Assembly: GCF_009469615.1 (NCBI RefSeq)
Contig: NZ_SSXX01000001.1
Span: forward strand, 186,001 to 250,000
Direction: 5' to 3'
From: Dechloromonas sp. H13
Lineage (GTDB): Bacteria > Pseudomonadota > Gammaproteobacteria > Burkholderiales > Rhodocyclaceae
DNA: 64,000 nucleotides
Shown here: positions 56,724 to 64,000 of the stretch, piece after piece
Position numbering within the stretch: position 1 is the stretch's first letter
Layout: every line of letters begins with the position of its first letter
Made by a program: the position numbers and the translations under genes
The notes under the pieces: model-generated
Databases searched by the model: none
Seen by the model: the letters and a program-made list of their open reading frames with translations, nothing else
Told to the model about the DNA's origin: nothing

Positions 56724-57416
56724 ATGCTCAAAATCGACAACCTCCACCAAGCCTACGGCGGCTCCCACATCCTCCGTGGCCTCTCCTTCGAAGTCAAAAC
56801 CGGCGAAGTCACCACCCTCCTCGGTCGCAACGGCGTCGGCAAGACGACACTGCTCAAGTCGCTGATGGGCCTGGTGAAAACGAAATCCGGCAGCATCACC
56901 TTCGACGGCCAGGACATCACCCACCTGCCCCCGCACGAGCGGGTGAAGGCCGGCATCGGCTACGTGCCGCAGGGCCGCGAGATCTTCCCGCGCCTGACGG
57001 TCGAGGAGAACCTGCTGATGGGGCTGGCCACCAAACCCGGCAGCACGAAGATTCCGCCGCGCATCTTCGAAATGTTCCCGGTCCTCAAGCAGATGATGCA
57101 CCGCCGCGGCGGCGACCTCTCCGGTGGCCAGCAGCAGCAGCTCGCCATCGGCCGCGCGCTGGCGATGGGGCCGAAGTTGCTGATCCTCGACGAGCCGACC
57201 GAGGGCATCCAGCCATCGATCATCAAGGACATCGAACGCGCCATCCGCACGCTCGCCGAAACCGGCGAAATGGCCATCCTGCTCGTCGAGCAGTACTACG
57301 ACTTCGCCGAATCGCTGGCCGACCAGTACCTGCTGATGGAACGCGGCGAGTTCATCATGCGCGGCCGCGGCGAAACGATGCCGCAGGATGGGGTGCGCGA
57401 GGCGCTGGCGGTGTAG
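56724..57416 (+). CDS. urtE: UrtE, urea ABC transporter ATPase
   Basis: LivF-type second ATPase. The 230-residue product has Walker A GRNGVGKTT (34-42), LSGGQQQQLAIGRAL and Walker B LLILDEPTEGIQPS. AAAGGA lies about ten bases before the ATG, so it has its own ribosome site despite the element inserted upstream. Whether it is transcribed from urtB or from a promoter inside the element is not clear. Confidence 0.96.
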   Translation: MLKIDNLHQAYGGSHILRGLSFEVKTGEVTTLLGRNGVGKTTLLKSLMGLVKTKSGSITFDGQDITHLPPHERVKAGIGYVPQGREIFPRLTVEENLLMGLATKPGSTKIPPRIFEMFPVLKQMMHRRGGDLSGGQQQQLAIGRALAMGPKLLILDEPTEGIQPSIIKDIERAIRTLAETGEMAILLVEQYYDFAESLADQYLLMERGEFIMRGRGETMPQDGVREALAV

Positions 57417-57456
57417 CGGAAACCCGGCGGGGCGGCGCTGGGCTAGACTTGGCGCG

Positions 57457-58485
57457 ATGAACCAGCCTGCCGCCATGAAAGCCGGATTAGCTGCCCCACC
57501 CGGCCCGCCGCCGCTCTTTTTCGGCGCCTTCGACCGTCACAACTTCGGCGACATCCTGCTCGGCCACATGGCCATCCACGACGCGGGGGTCGCCGCGCCG
57601 CGCTGCGCCGGGCTGGCGGAATGCGATCTCAGCGCCTGCGGCGGTTTTCGCGTGACGCCGGTCGACGCCATCACGACGCCGGTGACGCTGATCCACGTCG
57701 GCGGCGAACTGCTCGACTGCGATGCCGCGGAAGCGGCCTGGATGCTCGGCGACAGCGCCCTGCGCTGGCCGCGACGGGCGCCCTACGTGATTGCGCGCAA
57801 TCGCCTGCCGGCCGGCTCGCGCACGGTCTTCCGGGCGCTCGGCGGGGTCGGTCTGGCGCGCCGGGGCAAGGCGTTTCGCGACGAAGTGCTGGACGCCCTG
57901 CGGCAGGCGGATGCGCTCGGCGTCCGCGATCGGGTGACGCAGGAATTCCTGGCGGGCGAAGGCATCGCGGCAGTGCTCGAACCCGACCCCGTGTCGCGGA
58001 TCGCCGCGGCCTTCGGGGCCCGCATTGCGCCCGCAGCGCCGGTGAACGCCCCCTATCTCGCGGTCCAGTTCGCGGCCGAATTCGGCGACGACCGCAGCCT
58101 CGCCGCCATCGCCCGCGGTCTCGAACGCAGCGCCCTGCCCGTCGTGCTGTTCCGGGCCGGGGCGGCGCCCTGGCACGACGACCTGGCGGTCTATGCCCGG
58201 CTCGCGCAGCGCCTGCGGGTACCGGTATCGCTCTTCGAATCGCTCGACGTCTGGCGGATCGCGGGACTGATTTCCGGCAGCCGGGGTTTCGTCGGCAGCA
58301 GCCTGCACGCGCGTATCGTTGCCGCCGCTTTCGGGCGCCCCTGCCTGAGTCTGGAGCGTACCGCGGGATCGGGGGCGAAGCTCCACGCCTACCTCGACAC
58401 CTGGCTACCGGACACGGCCGTCTGGTCGCCGGAAGGCTTCGCCGATGCCGACGCGGCGTTGCTCCTTCCCCTTGGCGCAGGCTGA
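57457..58485 (+). CDS. Polysaccharide pyruvyl transferase family protein
   Basis: A 342-residue protein with the polysaccharide pyruvyl transferase fold: PLFFGAFDRHNFGDILLGHMA at the start, LIHVGGELLDCD, LGVRDRVTQEFL and the C-terminal GFVGSSLHARIVAAAFGRPCL. Family enzymes add ketal pyruvate to surface sugars; some act on other substrates. No sugar genes are adjacent. It sits between urtE and ureD, where no such enzyme is expected. ATG 57457 was chosen; ATG 57475 is also possible. Confidence 0.8.
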   Translation: MNQPAAMKAGLAAPPGPPPLFFGAFDRHNFGDILLGHMAIHDAGVAAPRCAGLAECDLSACGGFRVTPVDAITTPVTLIHVGGELLDCDAAEAAWMLGDSALRWPRRAPYVIARNRLPAGSRTVFRALGGVGLARRGKAFRDEVLDALRQADALGVRDRVTQEFLAGEGIAAVLEPDPVSRIAAAFGARIAPAAPVNAPYLAVQFAAEFGDDRSLAAIARGLERSALPVVLFRAGAAPWHDDLAVYARLAQRLRVPVSLFESLDVWRIAGLISGSRGFVGSSLHARIVAAAFGRPCLSLERTAGSGAKLHAYLDTWLPDTAVWSPEGFADADAALLLPLGAG

Positions 58486-58545
58486 ATCGACGATTGCGCA
58501 TTCCTGCGTATTCACCGCCTGCCGGGCTTGCCCGATAATCCGCCC

Positions 58546-59412
58546 ATGAATTCGCGCCTTCCCATCGTCGCGCCCGAGCTTGCAGCGAACTGGCACGCCG
58601 AGTTGCGCCTCGGTTTCGCCCGCGACGGCGCGCGCACGGTGCTGCGCGACAACCGCCATCGCGGCCCGTTGCGCGTGCAGAAGGCGCTTTACCCGGAAGG
58701 CGAGGCGGTGTGCCAGGCCATCGTGCTTCACCCCCCGTCCGGCATTGCCGGCGGCGACCACCTGGCGATCGAGGTCGACGTCGCAGCCGGCGCCCGCGCC
58801 CAGTTGACGACGCCGGGCGCCGGGAAGTGGTACCGCAGCGCCGGGGCGGAGGCCTCGCAAACGCTCACCCTGACCGTCGCCGAAGGCGCCACGCTGGAAT
58901 GGCTGCCGCAGGAAAGCATCGTTTTCGACGGCGCCCGGGCGCGCATGGAAACACGCGTGGCGCTCGCCGCCGACAGCCGTTTCATCGGCTGGGACATTCT
59001 CTGCCTGGGCCGCGCCGCGGCCGGCGAACGCTTCGCCAACGGCCGTTTTAACCTGTTTTGCCGGGTTGACCGCAACCGGCGCCCGATCTGGATCGAACGC
59101 GGCGGCCTCGCCGGCAGCGACCCGCTGCTGACCAGCCCGGCCGGCTGGGCCGGCGCCACGGTGTGCGGCACGCTGCTGTGCACCTTCCCGGAACTGCCGC
59201 AGCAGGCCGCCGCCCTGCTCGAAGCCCTGCGCGCATTCGCCCCCGCCGACGGTGCCCGGCACGGCCTGACTGCCCTGCCCGGCATCCTCGTCGCCCGCTA
59301 CCTCGGCGACAACAGCGAGGCCGCCCGTCTGTGGTTCGCCGAACTGTGGAAAATCCTGCGCCCGGCCTGCTGCGGCCGCCCGGCCGTCATCCCCCGAATC
59401 TGGAATACCTGA
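58546..59412 (+). CDS. ureD: UreD, urease accessory protein
   Basis: UreD binds apo-urease and, with UreF and UreG, delivers nickel. The 288-residue product begins MNSRLPIVAPELAANWHAELRL and has VLHPPSGIAGGDHLAIEVDV, TTPGAGKWYRS and WLPQESIVFDGA, all UreD hallmarks. First gene of ureDABCEFG. A dispersed-motif variant (59065-59074) encodes RVDRNRRP in the region where relatives have a variable loop. Confidence 0.95.
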   Translation: MNSRLPIVAPELAANWHAELRLGFARDGARTVLRDNRHRGPLRVQKALYPEGEAVCQAIVLHPPSGIAGGDHLAIEVDVAAGARAQLTTPGAGKWYRSAGAEASQTLTLTVAEGATLEWLPQESIVFDGARARMETRVALAADSRFIGWDILCLGRAAAGERFANGRFNLFCRVDRNRRPIWIERGGLAGSDPLLTSPAGWAGATVCGTLLCTFPELPQQAAALLEALRAFAPADGARHGLTALPGILVARYLGDNSEAARLWFAELWKILRPACCGRPAVIPRIWNT

Positions 59413-59421
59413 GGAGTCTTC

Positions 59422-59724
59422 ATGGAACTGACACCGAGAGAGAAGGACAAACTGCTCATCTTCACCGCCGGCCTGCTCGCCGAGCGGCGCAAGGCCCGGG
59501 GCCTGAAGCTCAACTACCCGGAAGCGGTGGCGCTGATCACCTGCGCGATCATGGAAGGGGCCCGCGAAGGCCGGACGGTGGCCGAACTGATGCACGCCGG
59601 CACGCAAGTCCTGACGCGCGCCGACGTGATGGACGGCATCGCCGAGCTGATCCCGGAAATCCAGGTCGAAGCCACCTTCCCGGATGGCACCAAGCTGGTC
59701 ACGGTCCATAACCCCATCGTCTGA
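59422..59724 (+). CDS. ureA: Urease gamma subunit
   Basis: Small structural subunit of urease. The 100-residue product begins [23 protein letters not shown] and ends [13 protein letters not shown], both typical. Good Shine-Dalgarno GAGG upstream. The bacterial three-subunit layout (ureA, ureB, ureC as separate genes) is present. Confidence 0.98.
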   Translation: MELTPREKDKLLIFTAGLLAERRKARGLKLNYPEAVALITCAIMEGAREGRTVAELMHAGTQVLTRADVMDGIAELIPEIQVEATFPDGTKLVTVHNPIV

Positions 59725-59733
59725 GGCGCTGAC

Positions 59734-60039
59734 ATGATCCCCGGAGAACTCCTCGCCGAACCCGGCGAACTCGAACTGAACGTCGGCCGGCCGACCATCA
59801 CGCTGGTCGTGGCCAACACCGGCGACCGGCCGATCCAGGTCGGCTCGCACTATCACTTTTACGAGACCAACGCCGGCCTGAGCTTCGACCGCGAAGCTGC
59901 GCGCGGTTACCGCCTCGACATCGCCGCCGGCACCGCCGTGCGCTTCGAGCCGGGCCAGACGCGCACTGTGCAGCTGGTGGCGCTGGCCGGCGAACGCAAG
60001 GTCTATGGTTTCCGTGGTTTGGTACAAGGAGCGCTCTGA
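59734..60039 (+). CDS. ureB: Urease beta subunit
   Basis: The 101-residue subunit begins [20 protein letters not shown] and contains [19 protein letters not shown] and [13 protein letters not shown], as expected. Its stop shares one base with the ureC ATG. Confidence 0.98.
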   Translation: MIPGELLAEPGELELNVGRPTITLVVANTGDRPIQVGSHYHFYETNAGLSFDREAARGYRLDIAAGTAVRFEPGQTRTVQLVALAGERKVYGFRGLVQGAL

Positions 60040-61745
60040 TGGCCAATAAAATCACCCGTCAAGCCTATGCCGAGATGTTCGGCCCGACCACCGGCGACCG
60101 CCTGCGCCTGGCCGATACCCAGCTGATCATCGAGGTCGAGAAGGACTACACGATCTACGGCGAGGAAGTGAAATTCGGCGGCGGCAAGGTCATCCGCGAC
60201 GGCATGGGCCAGAGCCAGCGCGTCTCGGCGGAAACCGTCGACACCGTGATCACCAATGCGCTGATCGTCGATGCGGTGACCGGCATCGTCAAGGCCGACA
60301 TCGGCTTGAAGGACGGCCGTATCGCCGCCATCGGCAAGGCCGGCAACCCGGACATCCAGCCCGGCGTGGACATCATCGTCGGCCCCGGCACCGAAGTCAT
60401 TGCCGGCGAAGGCATGATCGTCACCGCCGGCGGCATCGACAGCCACATCCATTTCATCTGCCCGCAGCAGATCGAGGAAGCGCTAAACTCCGGCGTCACC
60501 ACCATGATCGGCGGCGGCACCGGCCCGGCGACCGGCACCTATGCCACGACCTGCACACCCGGCCCGTGGCACATCCACCGCATGCTCGAAGCGGCCGAGG
60601 CCTTCCCGATGAATCTCGGCTTCCTCGGCAAGGGCAACGCCAGCCTGCCGGAAGCCCTGCGCGAGCAGGTCGAGGCCGGCGTGATCGGCCTCAAGCTGCA
60701 CGAGGACTGGGGTACGACGCCGGCCGCCATCGACTGCTGTTTGAGCGTCGCCGACGAGATGGACGTGCAGGTCGCCATTCACACCGATACGCTCAACGAA
60801 TCCGGCTTCGTCGAAGCGACCATCGGCGCCTTCAAGGGCCGCACCATCCACACCTTCCACACCGAAGGCGCCGGCGGCGGCCACGCGCCGGACATCATCA
60901 AGGCGACCGGTCTGCCGAACGTCCTGCCCAGCTCGACAAACCCGACCATGCCCTACACGGTAAACACCATCGACGAGCATCTCGACATGCTGATGGTCTG
61001 CCACCACCTCGACCCGAGCATCGCCGAGGACGTCGCCTTCGCCGAATCGCGCATCCGCCGCGAGACGATTGCAGCGGAAGACATCCTGCACGACATGGGC
61101 GTTTTCTCGATGATGTCGTCCGACTCGCAGGCCATGGGCCGGGTTGGCGAAGTCATCATCCGTACCTGGCAGGCTGCGCACAAGATGAAGCTGCAGCGGG
61201 GCTCTTTGCCCGAAGACAACGCCCGCAACGACAACTTCCGCGTCAAGCGCTACATCGCCAAGTACACGATCAACCCGGCGCTGACGCACGGCATCGCGCA
61301 CACCGTCGGCTCCATCGAAGTCGGCAAGCTGGCCGACCTGGTGCTTTGGAAGCCGGCCTTCTTCGGCGTCAAGCCTTCGTTGATTTTGAAAGGCGGCATG
61401 ATCGCCGCCGCCGCGATGGGCGACCCCAATGCCTCGATTCCGACGCCGCAGCCGGTGCACTACCGGCCGATGTTCGGCAGCTTCGGCAAGGCACTGAAGA
61501 CCTCGGTGACTTTCGTCTCGCAAGCGGCGCTGAAGAATCCGGCCATGGCCGCGCTTGGCCTGAGCAAACCGCTGATCGCCGTTTCCGGCACGCGCACGCT
61601 GACCAAGGCCGACATGGTGCATAACGGCGCCACGCCCGAAATCACCGTCGATCCTGAAACCTACGTGGTCAAGGCCGACGGCGTGCATCTCGTCTGCGAA
61701 CCGGCGACCGAATTGCCGCTGGCGCAACGTTACTTCCTGTTCTGA
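60039..61745 (+). CDS. ureC: Urease alpha subunit (catalytic)
   Basis: Catalytic subunit that hydrolyses urea to ammonia and carbamate at a di-nickel site. The 568-residue product has every expected ligand: H136 and H138 (SHIHF), the lysine to be carbamylated K219 (GLKLHEDWG), H248 (AIHTDTLNE), H274 ([12 protein letters not shown]) and D362 (SSDSQAMGR), plus the flap residues C321 and H322 (MVCHHLDP). Numbering is two higher than in Klebsiella urease. No sign of decay, so the enzyme should be active. Confidence 0.98.
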   Translation: MANKITRQAYAEMFGPTTGDRLRLADTQLIIEVEKDYTIYGEEVKFGGGKVIRDGMGQSQRVSAETVDTVITNALIVDAVTGIVKADIGLKDGRIAAIGKAGNPDIQPGVDIIVGPGTEVIAGEGMIVTAGGIDSHIHFICPQQIEEALNSGVTTMIGGGTGPATGTYATTCTPGPWHIHRMLEAAEAFPMNLGFLGKGNASLPEALREQVEAGVIGLKLHEDWGTTPAAIDCCLSVADEMDVQVAIHTDTLNESGFVEATIGAFKGRTIHTFHTEGAGGGHAPDIIKATGLPNVLPSSTNPTMPYTVNTIDEHLDMLMVCHHLDPSIAEDVAFAESRIRRETIAAEDILHDMGVFSMMSSDSQAMGRVGEVIIRTWQAAHKMKLQRGSLPEDNARNDNFRVKRYIAKYTINPALTHGIAHTVGSIEVGKLADLVLWKPAFFGVKPSLILKGGMIAAAAMGDPNASIPTPQPVHYRPMFGSFGKALKTSVTFVSQAALKNPAMAALGLSKPLIAVSGTRTLTKADMVHNGATPEITVDPETYVVKADGVHLVCEPATELPLAQRYFLF

Positions 61746-61751
61746 AGCGTC

Positions 61752-62282
61752 ATGCTCATCCTCAACCAACGCACCACCGCCCCCGCCACCGACTCGGTGG
61801 CGCTGGCCTACGACGAGCGCAAACGCAGCCGCCTGAAAGTAACGCTCGCTTCCGGCGCCGAGGCCGGCATCTTCCTCGAGCGTGGCGACCACCTGCACGG
61901 CGGCGACCGTCTCGCCGCGGAAGACGGCTCGGTGGTCATCCAAATCCTCGCCGCCCCGGAAAAGCTGATCGAAGCCGTCGCCGACAGCCCGCTGCTCTTC
62001 GCCCGCGCTGCCTACCACCTTGGCAACCGCCATGTGCCGGTGCAGATCCTGCCGACGGAAAACGGCGGCAAGCTGCGCTTCCAGATCGACCACGTGCTGG
62101 CCGAGATGGTCCGCGGTTTAGGGTGCGCCGTGGCCGAAACCGAAGCCCCCTTCCAGCCGGAGGCCGGCGCCTATGGCGGCGGTCATCAGCACCACGGCGA
62201 CGAGCCGAGGTCCGATCTGCACGACCCCGGCCACGGCCCACACCGTTCGGTGCCGAAAATTCACGAGTTCAAGCCGCGTTGA
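61752..62282 (+). CDS. ureE: UreE, urease nickel metallochaperone
   Basis: UreE carries nickel to the urease assembly complex. The 176-residue product has the N-terminal peptide-binding domain, RAAYHLGNRHVPVQI in the metal-binding domain and a His-rich tail (GGGHQHHGDEP, LHDPGHGPHRS) with about eight histidines. The stop overlaps the ureF start. Confidence 0.95.
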   Translation: MLILNQRTTAPATDSVALAYDERKRSRLKVTLASGAEAGIFLERGDHLHGGDRLAAEDGSVVIQILAAPEKLIEAVADSPLLFARAAYHLGNRHVPVQILPTENGGKLRFQIDHVLAEMVRGLGCAVAETEAPFQPEAGAYGGGHQHHGDEPRSDLHDPGHGPHRSVPKIHEFKPR

Positions 62283-62965
62283 ACCCGCAATTGCAACTCG
62301 CCCGCCTCCTGCAACTGGCCAGCCCGGCGCTGCCGGTCGGCGCCTACACCTACTCGCAGGGCCTCGAATGGGCCGTCGAATCGGGCGTCGTCCGCGACGA
62401 GGCGAGCGCCGGGCGCTGGATCGCCGACCTGCTGCGGCACGGCATCGGCCGCTACGAGGCGCCGCTGGTTTTTGCCCTGATGGCGGCGTGGACCGCAGCA
62501 GACGCCGCCGAAGTCGCCTGCCTCAACGACGAATTCCTGGCCAGCCGCGAAGCCGCCGAACTGCGCGCCGAAACGGCGCAAATGGGCTTCTCGCTGTGCC
62601 GCCTGCTGCGCGACCTGCGCGACGATTCGCTGGCCGGCGTCGCGGCGGCCGTCGACGCGCTGCCCGAAGTCGCCTTCCCCACCGTCTGGGCCGGCATCGC
62701 CGCCGCCTGGCAGATCGATCCGCAGGCGGCACTGACCGCCTACCTGTGGTCGTGGGCCGAGAACCAGGTGATGGCCGCGCTGAAGGCGGTGCCGCTCGGC
62801 CAGGCCGCCGGCCAGCGGCTGCTCGCCGGTCTCGGGCGGCAGATCCCGACGGTTGCGGTCGACGCCCGGAAACTGCCCGAAACCGGCTGGTCCAACTTCA
62901 CGCCGGCCTTCGCGATCGCCTGCGCCCGCCACGAAACCCAGTATTCCCGTCTATTCAGATCCTAG
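62279..62965 (+). CDS. ureF: UreF, urease accessory protein
   Basis: UreF acts with UreD as the platform for UreG during nickel loading. The 228-residue product reads [34 protein letters not shown] and ends [15 protein letters not shown], the UreF signatures. The start is TTG 62279, which shares four bases with the ureE stop (TTGA); no ATG or GTG exists near the conserved N-terminus. The dispersed motif occurs at 62854-62863 in a C-terminal loop (VAVDARK). Confidence 0.93.
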   Translation: MNPQLQLARLLQLASPALPVGAYTYSQGLEWAVESGVVRDEASAGRWIADLLRHGIGRYEAPLVFALMAAWTAADAAEVACLNDEFLASREAAELRAETAQMGFSLCRLLRDLRDDSLAGVAAAVDALPEVAFPTVWAGIAAAWQIDPQAALTAYLWSWAENQVMAALKAVPLGQAAGQRLLAGLGRQIPTVAVDARKLPETGWSNFTPAFAIACARHETQYSRLFRS

Positions 62966-62972
62966 GAAAAAC

Positions 62973-63578
<606 letters not shown>

Positions 63579-63716
63579 ACCGGCATTGCTGCACCGCACC
63601 AAACCTGTTCGCGGCGCCCCCGGCCCGCACCATCGAAACTCATCGTCAGCCCGGGCCGGACAGGAATTTCCTGGCAAGCCACTGATTTTAAAGAGGGGTT
63701 ACCTGGCACTCCAGCC

Positions 63717-63730
63717 GGCACGATTTTCGC
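63717..63730 (+). promoter_or_regulatory. Possible sigma-54 promoter
   Basis: GGCACG-ATTT-TCGC with GG and GC separated by exactly ten bases, close to the -24/-12 consensus. It lies about 50 bases before the last gene, within the 204-base gap 63579-63782 after ureG. That gap otherwise holds only a weak GC-rich inverted repeat (63620-63627 / 63652-63659). Confidence 0.35.
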
Positions 63731-63782
63731 TGAACTGCACTCCCCGACCCCAACCGGGCTGTTTCAGCAATAAGGAAAAATC

Positions 63783-64000
63783 ATGTCGATGGACAAGCAG
63801 ATGGCAGTTGCCCAGTTATTGGCCCGCTTCAAATTGCAGGTCAAGCGCACGCTGGGCGAGACGGTCGATCTGGAACGGATCACCCGCGACGCCGACTACA
63901 CGCGGCAGCGGCTGGCCGAGATCGAGGAGGCGGCGCTCGACGAGGACCTGCTGGTGATGGTGTTGCGCCTGCGCGATCACCTGTTGCCGCCTGAAACCCC
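63783..64000 (+). CDS. Unknown protein, truncated by window end
   Basis: Open frame from ATG 63783 to the window edge (72 complete codons and continuing). It starts MSMDKQMAVAQLLARFKLQVKRTLGETVDLERI and is predicted to be helical and soluble, with AAGGAAAAA upstream. I do not recognise a family. A possible sigma-54 promoter lies before it. Confidence 0.6.
   Translation, partial: MSMDKQMAVAQLLARFKLQVKRTLGETVDLERITRDADYTRQRLAEIEEAALDEDLLVMVLRLRDHLLPPET

Noticed and set aside
56111..56740. Frames of 66-217 codons across element B
   Set aside because: Same reason as for element A; they include the terminal repeats and hairpins and lack ribosome sites.

Overview
The window is a gene-dense, high-GC (about two thirds G+C by eye) chromosomal segment from a betaproteobacterium. 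The order ndk-rlmN-pilW-rodZ-ispG-hisS-yfgM-bamB-der-hfq-hflX-hflK-hflC-DUF2065-hisZ is the classic betaproteobacterial housekeeping string. Together with trxA-rho-rpmE, a TRAP/DctA dicarboxylate locus and a urea cluster, it suggests the Rhodocyclales (Dechloromonas/Azonexus-like). The family placement is inference from gene order and protein flavour, not from a marker-gene search. I saw no rRNA or tRNA gene, CRISPR array, transposase or phage gene.

Layout. 1-13.8 kb: the housekeeping operon on the minus strand, with many 4-base ATGA stop/start overlaps. 13.9-17.6 kb: an unknown secreted/anchored protein, a periplasmic PilJ-like protein and the Kup potassium transporter. 17.7-25.1 kb: a C4-dicarboxylate locus with the TRAP transporter dctPQM, the secondary carrier dctA and the divergent two-component system dctS-dctR; matching palindromes lie in front of dctP and dctA. 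25.2-32.5 kb: trxA, rho, rpmE, a GT-C glycosyltransferase, orn, a CAAX-type M48 protease and rsgA. 32.5-40.8 kb: a flavoprotein plus the poorly understood transglutaminase / circularly permuted ATP-grasp-alpha-E / DUF2126 set. 41.0-45.3 kb: a 1126-residue fusion of an NCS1 permease, a Cys-rich segment, a histidine kinase and a receiver, with a LuxR-type response regulator. 45.4-48.8 kb: a small protein, a glutathione transferase, a VanZ-type membrane protein, an SBF symporter and a glutathione-transferase remnant. 48.9-63.6 kb: urea uptake and hydrolysis, urtA | urtBCD | urtE and ureDABCEFG. The window ends in a truncated unknown gene.

How the parts work together. UrtA-E imports urea by ABC transport, the UreABC urease hydrolyses it, and UreD/E/F/G load nickel. 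The cluster has been opened in three places: trmA plus two AT-richer BamE-like lipoprotein genes lie between urtA and urtB; a 536-bp non-coding element with terminal inverted repeats lies between urtD and urtE; and a pyruvyl-transferase-family gene lies between urtE and ureD. Despite the split, urtA and urtB are each preceded by the same promoter-like array of four blocks with identical spacing.

Three sequence patterns are not explained by the genes. The first is a two-copy element family with terminal inverted repeats (27049-27652 and 56155-56690). The second is a short dispersed motif with core GTCGACCGCA, found at least 15 times exactly and often preceded by a T-run and CGG; it lies in intergenic hairpins, at gene ends, in protein linkers and near the middle of both elements. 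The third is the duplicated urt promoter array.
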